Below are positions 43,987 through 52,703 of a stretch of 64,000 bases of DNA, piece after piece. The first letter of the stretch is position 1; each line of letters opens with the position of its first letter. The DNA comes from Chelativorans sp. ZYF759 (GTDB lineage Bacteria > Pseudomonadota > Alphaproteobacteria > Rhizobiales > Rhizobiaceae): assembly GCF_012911015.1 (NCBI RefSeq), contig NZ_WVVV01000019.1, forward strand, positions 17,831 through 81,830, read 5' to 3'. The position numbers and the translations under genes were made by a program. The notes under the pieces were generated by a model, which was not told the DNA's origin, made no database searches, and saw only the letters and a program-made list of their open reading frames with translations.

Positions 43987-44559
43987 ACGGCGAGGAGTTG
44001 CCGGCTGCGCGCTGCCAAGTGAGGGAACGGGCGCGCTCGGCTTTCGGCCGAATCGACGGGCTCGTCAACAATGCGGCGCGGGTGGACGAGGCCGGCATAC
44101 TGGAGACGACGGACGAACTCTGGGGCGCGGCGATGACGCTGAATCTGCGCGCCCTGTCTGTGGAGCGTGGCCGTCATACCCAGTCATGCTTGAGACCGGT
44201 GGCGGCTCTATCGTCAACGTCTCCTCCATCGAGGCGTCGCGGGTCAGGTCGCGCCATTTCCCATACGTCATCTCGAAGAGCGGTTTCAACAGCATGACGA
44301 GGGCCGTCGCCACGGATTTCGACCGCATGGGCATCCGCTGCAGTACGTTTTAGCCGGGATCTGTCAAGGCCGGCATGGTCGTCGCCTGCACCGCCGCCTA
44401 TCCAGAACTCGAGCAGCATTTGCTCAGCCTCAACTATGCCGGCGGCTCGGCACGCCGGAAGAGAGCGGGCGTGCCACAGTGTTCCTGCTGTCCGACGAGA
44501 CGTCCTATCTCAACGGCCATGACCTCGTCATCGACGGCGCCCGGACGGTGGCGACCTGA
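43987..44559 (+). pseudogene. Degenerate SDR gene with several frameshifts
   Basis: Pieces of one SDR appear in successive frames. FGRIDGLVNNAARVDEAGI (from about 44040) is followed after a shift by GGGSIVNVSSIEAS, FPYVISKSGFNSMTRAVATD and MGIRCSTF, then a stop at 44353. Later FLLSDETSYLNGHDLVIDGA leads to a stop at 44559. The NNA, serine and Y-VIS-K motifs are still readable. The Rossmann N-terminus, the proline-glycine loop after the active site and frame continuity are lost. The gene is dead, and its place before a ligase operon suggests it was once part of the pathway. Confidence 0.8.
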
Positions 44560-44563
44560 TCAC

Positions 44564-44580
44564 CCTATCCGGCGGCAGGT
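44564..44580. promoter_or_regulatory. Island motif copy 5 (CCTATC-N4-GGCAGGT)
   Basis: This copy lies 68 bp upstream of the ligase start and directly follows the dead SDR. The left half is perfect and all nine fixed positions are kept. Confidence 0.6.
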
Positions 44581-44648
44581 GCCGCCCGGCAGCCGCGGCC
44601 GTAGGTGCATGCCTGAACCGTGTCGTGATCGCGCAGGAGATGAAAGCG

Positions 44649-46283
44649 ATGCATGCACTACCCGCCGTCGAAACCGGCGCGATCAGCTATGCAGCCATGC
44701 TGCGGGAAACGGCGCAACGGCATCCGGACGGGATCGCCATCGTGATCGACGAAAACGCGATCAGCTATCGCGAACTCCTGAACCGGGCCGTCTGGCGCGC
44801 GCGCGAACTCAAGGCGCTCGGACTTGAAAGGGGCGACGCGGTTGGCCTGTTGATGCCCAACTCCGTGGATTTCATCGAGCTGTTCCTCGGCGCCGCGCTG
44901 ATCGGTGTCGCCGTCGTTCCGATGAATACGCGCTTCAAGGCGTTCGAGACGGCCCATATTTTGACCGACAGCGGCGTCAAGGCGGTCTTCACGACAGGCG
45001 CGATCGACGCCCATACCAATTTCAAGGACCTGCTGTTCTCCGCTCTGCCGGGCCTGAAGGATGCCGGCGACCCATGGAACCTGCAGCTTGGCGGCTTCCC
45101 GCGGCTCTCGGCGGTGGTGCATCTTGGCGACGGCGCTCCCGCCTCCATGATCAACGCGGTTACGCTGCGCGAGGCCGCCTCCCGCTTCGCCGCGCCCGGT
45201 CCGCAGGATGAACCGGGGAGCGAGGACACCCAGCTCATCATGTACACCTCGGGCACCACGGCGAGGCCAAAGGGCTGCATAATGCCCAACCGGTGCCTGG
45301 TCGTGACTGCCAGGCTGGTCGCCGACCTGTTCCCCATTGGCGAGGAGGACGGCTGGTGGTGCCCGCTGCCGATGTTCCATATCGGCGGTCTGCTGTTCAT
45401 GTCGGTGTGCCTCGCCGTCGGCGGCAAGTTCGTCGGCATGACCTGGTTCGACGTGGAGAAGGCGTTCGACCAGTTCGAGCGCGAGAAGCCGACAGTCCTA
45501 TACCCGCTCTTTCCGACCATCGCGCTTCCGATCATAGGCCACGCCCGCTTCCCGAAGACGTCTTTCGATGCGGTCAGATATGTATTCGACGTCGGTCCGG
45601 CGGAAATCCAGCTCCGTCTCCAGGCGGCCTTCCCGAAGGCCCTTCTTCTCAGCGCCTTCGGCATGACCGAGACGACGGGGATCGTCACCTACAACTGGCC
45701 CACCGATACGCTGGAGGAGCGGACGACGACCGTCGGCCACTTCCTGCCGGGCTGGTCGGCCATCATCGTCGACCCTGAAACCCGGGAGGAAGTCACTCCC
45801 GGAGAACCGGGAGAGATCGCCGTACGCGGCCCCGGTCTGTTCGGTGGCTATCTGAACAACTCGGAACTCACCCGGCAGGCGTTCAACGCCCAGGGTTACT
45901 TCCACACCGGCGACTACGGTGCGGTGAACGCACAGGGGCTTCTGAAATATCTCGGCAGGCTGAAAGACCAGATGAAGGTCGGGGGCGAGAACGTGTCCGC
46001 ACTGGAGGTCGAGTCCTTCCTGGCTACCCATCCCGCGATCAAGCTCGCGCAGGTCGTCGGTATCCCCGATGAACGTTATGGCGAAGTTGCGGGCGCGTTC
46101 GTGGAGCTTGTCGAGGGGGCTGAACTAGGCGAGCAGGGTGTGCTCTCCCATTGCGACGGACAAATCGCACGCTTCAAGATACCCCGGCATGTCCGCTTCG
46201 TGACCGATTGGCCGATGTCGGCGACCAAGATCGAGAAATACAAGCTCCGGCAGTCCCTGATCGATGAACTCGGCTTGGGCTGA
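44649..46283 (+). CDS. Acyl-CoA ligase (AMP-forming), WPMSATKI group, copy 1
   Basis: The protein is about 544 residues with YTSGTTARPKGCIMPN, AFGMTETTGIVTYN, FHTGDYGAVNAQG and LKDQMKVGGENVSALEVES. The catalytic lysine region is DWPMSATKIEKYKLR instead of the more common TATGK. The same unusual motif occurs in the ligases at 47545 and 61277, so the three form a subfamily within this island. The ATG at 44649 has better ribosome-site spacing than the one at 44640. It is followed by an SDR in the same direction. Confidence 0.88.
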   Translation: MHALPAVETGAISYAAMLRETAQRHPDGIAIVIDENAISYRELLNRAVWRARELKALGLERGDAVGLLMPNSVDFIELFLGAALIGVAVVPMNTRFKAFETAHILTDSGVKAVFTTGAIDAHTNFKDLLFSALPGLKDAGDPWNLQLGGFPRLSAVVHLGDGAPASMINAVTLREAASRFAAPGPQDEPGSEDTQLIMYTSGTTARPKGCIMPNRCLVVTARLVADLFPIGEEDGWWCPLPMFHIGGLLFMSVCLAVGGKFVGMTWFDVEKAFDQFEREKPTVLYPLFPTIALPIIGHARFPKTSFDAVRYVFDVGPAEIQLRLQAAFPKALLLSAFGMTETTGIVTYNWPTDTLEERTTTVGHFLPGWSAIIVDPETREEVTPGEPGEIAVRGPGLFGGYLNNSELTRQAFNAQGYFHTGDYGAVNAQGLLKYLGRLKDQMKVGGENVSALEVESFLATHPAIKLAQVVGIPDERYGEVAGAFVELVEGAELGEQGVLSHCDGQIARFKIPRHVRFVTDWPMSATKIEKYKLRQSLIDELGLG

Positions 46284-46331
46284 CAATGGTGCGCATAGAG
46301 GCCGGGCGCGCCCGGCGCAAGGAGGACGGCC

Positions 46332-47087
46332 ATGGACATTCGAGGAAGCGTCGCGATCGTCACCGGAGGATCGGCCGGGCTCGGGCTCGCCGCGGTCAGG
46401 GCGCTGCGCGAGCGGGGTGCTCGCGTGGGAATCCTCGACATCGCAGAGCAGCTTTCGCCCGAGCTGGCTAAAGACGACGAAATCCTGTTCGTGCGGACCG
46501 ACGTGACCGACGAAGAGGCCGTAGCCGCTGCGGTGGGCAAGGTCGCCGGGCGCTTCGGCCGCGTCGACATCTGCGTGAATTGCGCCGGTATCTTCTTCAG
46601 CGCGCCGCTCGTGGGACCGCAGGGCGTGCATTCCCTCGCCGCCTTCCGAAAGGTCGTCGACATCAACCTCAACGGAACCTTCGCCGTGCTGGCGCAGGCC
46701 GCCGAGCGGATGGTCGCAAACGATGCCGCCGGCGACGACCGGGAATGCGGCGTCATCGTCAACGTGTCGTCCATCCGCGCCTTCGATGGCGGGGCGGGGG
46801 GCATGGCCTATGCCGCGAGCAAAGGCGGCGTCGCCTCGCTGACGCTGTCGCTAGCCCGCGAGCTTGCGCCGAGCCGCATCCGCGTCATTTCGATCGCGCC
46901 CGGGCTGATGTACACCGACCTCCTGCGTAACCTTCCCGAAGAGGCCAAGGCGTCGCATCTGGAAAAGGTCCAGTTTCCGAAGCGTTTCGGCGATCCGGCG
47001 GAATTCGCCGACCTCGTCTGCTACGTCGTCGAGAACCGCTACATCAACGGAGAGACGATCCGCATTGATGCGGCGCTGCGTGTTTGA
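46332..47087 (+). CDS. SDR, 3-hydroxyacyl-CoA dehydrogenase type II-like
   Basis: The 251-residue SDR has TGGSAGLG, NCAGI, the catalytic serine in NVSSIRAFDGG, AYAASKGGV and the ending INGETIRIDAALRV. The insertion FFSAPLVGPQGVHSLAAF and IAPGLMYTDLL resemble HSD17B10-type 3-hydroxyacyl-CoA dehydrogenases. It would oxidise a 3-hydroxyacyl-CoA made from the ligase product. A ribosome site (AAGGAGG) precedes the ATG 48 bp after the ligase. Confidence 0.87.
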   Translation: MDIRGSVAIVTGGSAGLGLAAVRALRERGARVGILDIAEQLSPELAKDDEILFVRTDVTDEEAVAAAVGKVAGRFGRVDICVNCAGIFFSAPLVGPQGVHSLAAFRKVVDINLNGTFAVLAQAAERMVANDAAGDDRECGVIVNVSSIRAFDGGAGGMAYAASKGGVASLTLSLARELAPSRIRVISIAPGLMYTDLLRNLPEEAKASHLEKVQFPKRFGDPAEFADLVCYVVENRYINGETIRIDAALRV

Positions 47088-47184
47088 TGACACGCATTAC
47101 CAAAGGCGCCGAGCATGCCAGGCACCCGATGCCGGTGGCCGACGCAATACGATCGCCCCCAGCCTGACATAGGAGAACGTGAAA

Positions 47185-47529
47185 ATGCCCATGCAGAAAC
47201 ATGTCTTCATTGTCTACACCAACGCGGTCGAGGGCAGAGACGACGAGTACAACGACTGGTACGACAACCAGCACCTCAAGGACGTTCTGAGCGTTCCCGG
47301 CGTTGTCGCCGCGCAGCGTTTCGCGCTGAGCGACAAGCAGCGACTCGATCCGCCCTTTCCGTGGAAGTACGCTGCGATCTACGAGATCGAGACCGACGAT
47401 CTCGACAAAGTCATCACGCCGCTCAAGGAGTGGATCGGGACGCAGATGATGCCGCGTTCGGACGCGATGGATCCGCACCGCGAGGCCTATTTCTTCCACC
47501 CGATCACCGAGCGTGTGGAGCGATCCTGA
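47185..47529 (+). CDS. EthD-like dimeric alpha-beta barrel protein
   Basis: The 114-residue protein (HVFIVYTNAVEGRDDEYNDW, then YDNQHLKDVLSVPGV) has the EthD-like signature of small dimeric barrel proteins that often accompany catabolic P450s and oxygenases. The role is unknown; some act as lyases or cyclases on polyketide-like or acyl intermediates. I prefer the ATG at 47185, 9 bp after AGGAG. It follows the SDR and is convergent with the ligase at 47545. Confidence 0.72.
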   Translation: MPMQKHVFIVYTNAVEGRDDEYNDWYDNQHLKDVLSVPGVVAAQRFALSDKQRLDPPFPWKYAAIYEIETDDLDKVITPLKEWIGTQMMPRSDAMDPHREAYFFHPITERVERS

Positions 47530-47544
47530 GCGACGGCAAGGCCT

Positions 47545-49236
47545 TCAGCGCCCGGCCTTGAGAAGGGCGGACACGTCGATCATGCGATCGGGGGCGAAAT
47601 TTTCGCGCAGGCGGAACTTCTGGATTTTCGTGGCGCTCATCGGCCATTCGTGCACGAAGCGCACGTAGCGTGGGATCTTGTAGCTTGCGATCCTGTGGGC
47701 GCAGAATCGCGCGACGTCGATCTCCGTCAGCGCGGCTCCGTTCTCCAGTTCCACGAACGCGGCCGCAACCTCGTCCAGCCTGCCGTCCGGCACGCCGACG
47801 ACTTGTGCGAGCCTGATCGCGGGGTGAGTTGTCAGGAAGGATTCGATCTCGGCGGCTGCGACGTTCTCGCCCCCGATGCGCAACATGTCCTTGAAGCGGC
47901 CGACGTAGCGGACCCTGCCGTCTGCGTCGATCGTGCCGATGTCTCCGGTGCGCAGCCAGCCATCGGCTGTCATCGCCTCGCGCGTTCGCGCCTCGTCGCC
48001 ATAATAGCCGCTGAAGAGCGTGGTTCCGCGAAGCTGGATCTCGCCTGTGCCGCCCTCCGCTGAGGTGCCGCCGGTCGCCAGGTCGGCGATGCGTGCCTCC
48101 ACTCCGTCGATCGGACGGCCGCTGGTGGTCACGCGCTGCTCCAGCGTCTCGTCCAGCTCGTTATAGCAGGAGAGGCCGCCGCATTCGGTGAGCCCGTAGC
48201 AGGAGACCTGCACGGCCCGTGGAAACGCCGCCTGGAACTTTCGCAGCAGATCTGGCGGGCCGACATTGAGGACGAGGCGCAGGACCGACAGGTCGCGCGC
48301 GGCGAAGTCGGGATGCGCCATCATCGCCGTGGTGATCGTCGAGAAGGCCGGATAGGCGATCGTCGCTCGCGTTCGTTCGATCTCCTCAAGCGCTGCTCCG
48401 GCCTCGAACCGCGAAACGCCGATGAAGCACGCGCCGACCGAGCGGCATGCCGCCAGCGGCAGCATCGTCGACATGTGGAAGAAGGGCAGGGGGTCCCAGA
48501 AACGATCTTGCGAGGAAAGATGGAAACGGCGCGCCATGCCCTCGCCGCTTAGGGTGAGGGCGCGATGGGACAGCCGGCAGGCCTTGGGGTCGGCGGTGGT
48601 GCCCGAGCTGAACATGATCAGGCAATCGTCCTCGGGCGAAACCGCCTCGAACATGCGGTCGAATTCCGCCTGAGGGACCGCGGACGCCTTCCCGAGGAAT
48701 TCCTTCCACGATGGTCGGGTTTCGTCATCCGCCGCCTCGGTCAGAAAGACGCTTTTCAGTGTCGGCGCGTCGGATGGGTGCAGGTCGGCGAGGTCTTTCG
48801 CCGCCAAAATCTCCGGAAAGGCGCGCAACAGCACCTTGCGACCGTCGAAATTCCCATCGCCTTGCGTCGAGGTAAAAAGCGCACAAAGATCGGCCTTGCG
48901 CACGGCATAGGAAAGCTCGTGCTCGCGGAACCGCGCGTTGAGCGCCACCGCACACGCGCCGATCATCGTCACAGCATTGAAGAGGATCACATATTCCCAC
49001 GAATTGGGAAGGTAGATGCCGACATTTTCGTGCGGCCCGATCCCGTGCGCGATCAGCGCCTTGGCGCAGGTTTCGGACTGACGCCAGATCTCGTCATGAG
49101 TTGCGCTGCGTCCGCTCATGATCAACGCCGGCGAATCCGGCCAGCGGCGCCGAGCCTCGGCGAGCGTCGCGCCGACCTGGTGCCCCGACGCGTCGGAGCC
49201 ACGCCGGGAAGCGATCGGTCGCCATTCGACGGGCAT
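47545..49236 (-). CDS. Acyl-CoA ligase (AMP-forming), WPMSATKI group, copy 2
   Basis: The 563-residue ligase has FSSGTTADPKACRLSH, CYGLTECGGLSCYN, LRTGDIGTIDADG, FKDMLRIGGENVAAAEIES and the lysine region EWPMSATKIQKFRLR. It is the last gene of the leftward liv operon, starting 13 bp after livF. That placement suggests the importer brings in the acid that this ligase activates. The N-terminus up to about residue 20 is poorly conserved. Confidence 0.88.
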   Translation of the reverse strand: MPVEWRPIASRRGSDASGHQVGATLAEARRRWPDSPALIMSGRSATHDEIWRQSETCAKALIAHGIGPHENVGIYLPNSWEYVILFNAVTMIGACAVALNARFREHELSYAVRKADLCALFTSTQGDGNFDGRKVLLRAFPEILAAKDLADLHPSDAPTLKSVFLTEAADDETRPSWKEFLGKASAVPQAEFDRMFEAVSPEDDCLIMFSSGTTADPKACRLSHRALTLSGEGMARRFHLSSQDRFWDPLPFFHMSTMLPLAACRSVGACFIGVSRFEAGAALEEIERTRATIAYPAFSTITTAMMAHPDFAARDLSVLRLVLNVGPPDLLRKFQAAFPRAVQVSCYGLTECGGLSCYNELDETLEQRVTTSGRPIDGVEARIADLATGGTSAEGGTGEIQLRGTTLFSGYYGDEARTREAMTADGWLRTGDIGTIDADGRVRYVGRFKDMLRIGGENVAAAEIESFLTTHPAIRLAQVVGVPDGRLDEVAAAFVELENGAALTEIDVARFCAHRIASYKIPRYVRFVHEWPMSATKIQKFRLRENFAPDRMIDVSALLKAGR

Positions 49237-49249
49237 CGCGCTCTCCCGA

Positions 49250-49957
49250 TCAGGTGCCGAGATAGGCTTCGCGAACCTTTTCGTTCGACCGAAGCTCGCC
49301 CGATGGTCCGTGAAAGGCCATTTCGCCGTTTTCCAGGATGTAGCCGTACTCGCTGGTCTTGAGGGCGAGTTGCGCGTTCTGCTCGACCAGCAGGATGGTC
49401 AGCCCCGTCTGGTTGAGATGCTCGATGACTTCAAACAGCTTTTCGACCAGTACCGGCGACAGTCCCAGACTCGGTTCGTCCATCAAAAGCAGCCGGGGAC
49501 GCGACATGAGCGCCCTGCCGATCATCAGCATCTGCTGCTCTCCCCCCGAAAGCGTGCCTGCATGCTGCTGTTCGCGCTCCTTGAGCCGGGGAAATATCTC
49601 GTAGACCCTGGCAATGTCGTTACGCACTTGTTTTGTGTCGCGGCGATGGATCCACGCGCCGAGCACCAGATTGTCCGCGACGCTCATTTCCGGATAGATT
49701 TCGCGGCCCTCCGGAACCTGGGCGATGCCATGCCGTACGATCTGCTCGATGCTCCGGCCGTCGATCCGCTGACCGTCGAACCAGATCGCGCCAGAGCGGA
49801 TCGGCACCACACCGGAGATGCAGTTCAGCGTGCTCGACTTTCCGGCTCCGTTGGCTCCCAGCAGGCAGGCGATCTTGCCTGCCTCCACTTCGAGCGATAC
49901 GCCCTCAAGCGCCTGGACGGCGCCATAGCTGGCCGATATTCCCTCAAGCTTCAGCAT
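49250..49957 (-). CDS. livF: Branched-chain amino acid-type ABC transporter ATPase LivF
   Basis: The 235-residue ATPase has Walker A LLGANGAGKSSTLNC, signature LSGGEQQMLMIGRAL, Walker B LLLMDEPSLGLSP and the H-loop region LLVEQNAQLAL. It is the second ATPase subunit of a LIV-type importer. I set the ATG at 49957, which begins MLKLEGISASYGAVQ, and overlaps livG by 14 bp. It is followed by an acyl-CoA ligase. Confidence 0.93.
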   Translation of the reverse strand: MLKLEGISASYGAVQALEGVSLEVEAGKIACLLGANGAGKSSTLNCISGVVPIRSGAIWFDGQRIDGRSIEQIVRHGIAQVPEGREIYPEMSVADNLVLGAWIHRRDTKQVRNDIARVYEIFPRLKEREQQHAGTLSGGEQQMLMIGRALMSRPRLLLMDEPSLGLSPVLVEKLFEVIEHLNQTGLTILLVEQNAQLALKTSEYGYILENGEMAFHGPSGELRSNEKVREAYLGT

Positions 49958-50711
49958 AGCCGGTTCCCAGATAAGCTTCGATGACCTTCGGATCGCGGCG
50001 AACGTCTTCGGGAAGCCCTTCCGCGATCTTGGTGCCGAAATTGAGCACGGTGATCTTGTCGGCGATCGCCATGACAAGTTGCATGACGTGCTCCACGAGC
50101 AGGATGGTTATGCCTTCCCGGTCCCGAAGCTCGGTCAGCAATGCGTCTAGCGCGGAAATCTCCCGGTTGCGCAGGCCGGCCGCAGGCTCATCCAGCAGCA
50201 ACATGCGCGGCTTGGCTGCGAGCGCGCGCGAGATGTCGAGCAATTTCTGCCGCCCGAAATCGAGTTCGTTAGCCTTGATGTCGCGGAAGGGCAGCAATCC
50301 GATCCGTTCCAGAAGCTCCTCGGCGTTTCTGACGGCATCCGCTTCGGCCGCCGCTCGCTTCCGGCTGAAGATGAACGGATTGTAGTTGGGAATACGCGTG
50401 CTCATTCCCAGAAGGACGTTCTCCAGCACGGTCATGCGGCCGCACAGTTCGATGTTCTGGAAGGTCCGTGATATGCCCATGCCCGCGAGCTTGTAGGCCG
50501 GCAGCTCGGAGATGCGCTGCCCGTCGAAAGAAACGTTGCCGCTCGTCAGCCGGTAGACGCGCGAGATGGCGTTGAAGGCTGTGGACTTGCCGGCGCCGTT
50601 CGGGCCGATGAGAGCATGGATCGTTCCCGGCTCGATGCTCATCGAAAAGTCGTTGAGTGCGGTAAGGCCGCCGAACTTGATGGTGACATTGTCGAGAGTG
50701 AGCAGACTCAT
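49944..50711 (-). CDS. livG: ABC transporter ATPase LivG
   Basis: The 255-residue ATPase has ALIGPNGAGKSTAFNA, LLLDEPAAGL, LLVEHVMQLVMAIAD and the LIV-type motif SRTFQNIELCGRMTV. The signature motif is changed to LDFGRQKLLDISRAL (FGRQK instead of SGGQQ), which is common in LivG proteins. The ATG at 50711 overlaps the livM stop (ATGA). Confidence 0.93.
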   Translation of the reverse strand: MSLLTLDNVTIKFGGLTALNDFSMSIEPGTIHALIGPNGAGKSTAFNAISRVYRLTSGNVSFDGQRISELPAYKLAGMGISRTFQNIELCGRMTVLENVLLGMSTRIPNYNPFIFSRKRAAAEADAVRNAEELLERIGLLPFRDIKANELDFGRQKLLDISRALAAKPRMLLLDEPAAGLRNREISALDALLTELRDREGITILLVEHVMQLVMAIADKITVLNFGTKIAEGLPEDVRRDPKVIEAYLGTGYAEA

Positions 50712-51670
50712 TTCGCCTCCCTGCGCTTGGCGGTCAGCTTCTTGAACAGGCCGGCCACGCCCTGCGGCATGAGCGTGATGGAAAGCACCAGGATCAGACC
50801 GTAGACGAACTCCTGCCAGACGAGGTAGTTGCGCAGCACCGTTCGCAGCACTTCCGGCAGTATGCCGAGGAGAAACGCGCCGACGATCACACCGGGAATG
50901 GAGCCCATTCCGCCGACCACCAGCATGGTCAGCAGCAGCACGGCGGGCGCGAAGGTGAAGTCTATGGGGCTGATGAAGGAATTGAACACGAACAGCATGG
51001 AGCCGGCCACGCTTGCATAGGCGCTTGAAATCATGAACACCCACATTTTCGTGCGCGCGACGCTGATCCCCGACACCGCCGCCACATGCTCGCTGTCGCG
51101 GATCGCGGCCATCGAGCGGCCAAGCTTGGAGCGAACGAGAAGAAAGGTCGCCAGCAAGATCAGCGCGAACATCACAGCCAGAACCCGGAAATTGGCCGCG
51201 TCCCCGACCGCCCTGAAGAACATGAAGTCGGCCGGCGGCAGGCGCATGCCGTCGACGCCGCCGGTGAGGTTTCTCCAGTGCTCGAACACCCAGTGGGTGG
51301 CCGCTGCGAACGCGACGGTCGCCAGGCCGAGATAGATGTGGCGCAGCCGCACGGAGGCAACCGCGATCGCTGCGGCCAGGGCGGCCGAGACGACGATGGC
51401 CGCAACCAGACCGATGGGGAACGGCACGCCGTAGCGCGATTGCAGGATGGCGGTCACGTAGGCGCCGATGCCGTAGAACGCGACGTGGCTGAGCGCGAAC
51501 TGGCCGGCATGGCCCATGATCAGATCGAGGCCCAGGGCAAGCACCGCGTAGACGAGGAGGATGCTGCCCACGAACAATAGATAGTTGTTGAGATATGGCG
51601 GGAAGAGAACGGCCGCCGCGACGACGACGAGCGGCCACGCCAGTTCATATCGGGTGAGTGATCCGTACAT
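50708..51670 (-). CDS. livM: ABC transporter permease LivM
   Basis: The 320-residue membrane protein has about eight to ten hydrophobic helices and the LivM loop around GLDLIMGHAGQFALSHVAFY and the cytoplasmic coupling loop LGRSMAAIRDSEHVAAVSGI. It pairs with LivH in the membrane. It starts 3 bp after livH and overlaps livG by 4 bp. The imported compound is probably a hydrophobic acid of the island rather than an amino acid, judging from context. Confidence 0.92.
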   Translation of the reverse strand: MYGSLTRYELAWPLVVVAAAVLFPPYLNNYLLFVGSILLVYAVLALGLDLIMGHAGQFALSHVAFYGIGAYVTAILQSRYGVPFPIGLVAAIVVSAALAAAIAVASVRLRHIYLGLATVAFAAATHWVFEHWRNLTGGVDGMRLPPADFMFFRAVGDAANFRVLAVMFALILLATFLLVRSKLGRSMAAIRDSEHVAAVSGISVARTKMWVFMISSAYASVAGSMLFVFNSFISPIDFTFAPAVLLLTMLVVGGMGSIPGVIVGAFLLGILPEVLRTVLRNYLVWQEFVYGLILVLSITLMPQGVAGLFKKLTAKRREAK

Positions 51671-51673
51671 TCG

Positions 51674-52573
51674 TCATACCTTCTTCACATGCACTGGACC
51701 GCCGAATAGACCCTGCGGGCGGAACAGGAGTACGACCATGATGATCAGGAAGGGCGCCACAGCGATCGTCGTGGAACCAAAGAAATAGCCAATCAGGTTT
51801 TGAACGACGCCGACGATGAAGCCTCCGAGAATGGAGCCTGGCAGATTGCTGAAGCCGCCGATCACCGCAGCCGCGATCGCAATCATGATGATGCCGCCGA
51901 GATTGGGGGTCAGCGCGAGCTTGGGCCCGACGAGCATGCCGGAGACGCCGGCCATCAGTCCCGCTATCGCCCAGACGATCATGCGCATCTTCGCGACGGG
52001 AATGCCTGACAGGGCAGCCGTCCTGGGATTCTGGCTGGAGGCCTGAAGGGCTTTGCCCAGCATTGTGTAGCTGAAGAACAGCCAGAAGCCGAGAATGGCG
52101 GTGACGGCGACGACTACGATGGCGATGTCGGTGAGCAAGATGGGTACACCGCCGACGAAGATCGGCGCTCCTCGGATGAGAGGTGGCAGCGAACGCACTT
52201 CCTCCGTGTAGGGAAATACCCGGACGAAACCGGTCAGCATCAGGGACAGACCGAAAGTTGCGATGACGATCGGTATGAGGGGATTCTCCCGACCCTTCGT
52301 GCGGTTCGTGATCGGTACCACGACGAGGCGTTCGAAAGCCCCGCCAAGAATGAAAGTTGCGGCCGCGACGATCGGAAAGATGAGGTAGTAGGGCAGGGAC
52401 GCCGAGACGATGAAGAAGAGCGCGATATATGCGCCGACCATCGTGAATTCGCCTGCGGCGAAATTTACCGCGTCCGATGCCTTGTATACGATCACGATCG
52501 ACAGCGCGATGAGCGAGTAGATCGCACCAGTCGCGATCCCGCTGATTATGACGAGCGCCAAGGTAGTGGACAT
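51674..52573 (-). CDS. livH: ABC transporter permease LivH
   Basis: The 299-residue membrane protein has the LivH signature GIATGAIYSLIALSIVIVYK, AVNFAAGEFTMVGAYIA, the coupling loop LGKALQASSQNPRTAALSGI and the Gly-rich ending. It heterodimerises with LivM. A strong hairpin terminator lies between this gene and the upstream binding-protein gene, so its expression depends on read-through. Confidence 0.93.
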   Translation of the reverse strand: MSTTLALVIISGIATGAIYSLIALSIVIVYKASDAVNFAAGEFTMVGAYIALFFIVSASLPYYLIFPIVAAATFILGGAFERLVVVPITNRTKGRENPLIPIVIATFGLSLMLTGFVRVFPYTEEVRSLPPLIRGAPIFVGGVPILLTDIAIVVVAVTAILGFWLFFSYTMLGKALQASSQNPRTAALSGIPVAKMRMIVWAIAGLMAGVSGMLVGPKLALTPNLGGIIMIAIAAAVIGGFSNLPGSILGGFIVGVVQNLIGYFFGSTTIAVAPFLIIMVVLLFRPQGLFGGPVHVKKV

Positions 52574-52642
52574 GTGGCCCCCAAAAAAATTGCTTTCGAG
52601 TTACCGAACCGCTGACAGCGGATAGGCGGCGTTCCTTACTCC

Positions 52643-52679
52643 AAAAAAGGGGCCGGACGTATGTTTCGGCCCCTTTTTT
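52643..52679 (-). terminator. Intrinsic terminator between the binding protein and livH
   Basis: A perfect hairpin has a 13-bp stem counting its A/T ends (AAAAAAGGGGCCG and CGGCCCCTTTTTT) and an 11-base loop. It lies 24 bp after the binding-protein stop in the direction of transcription and ends in a T run in either direction. It probably lets the binding protein be made in excess over the membrane parts. Confidence 0.88.
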
Positions 52680-52703
52680 GTGAAAGCCGTCAACCGCCTT
52701 GCA

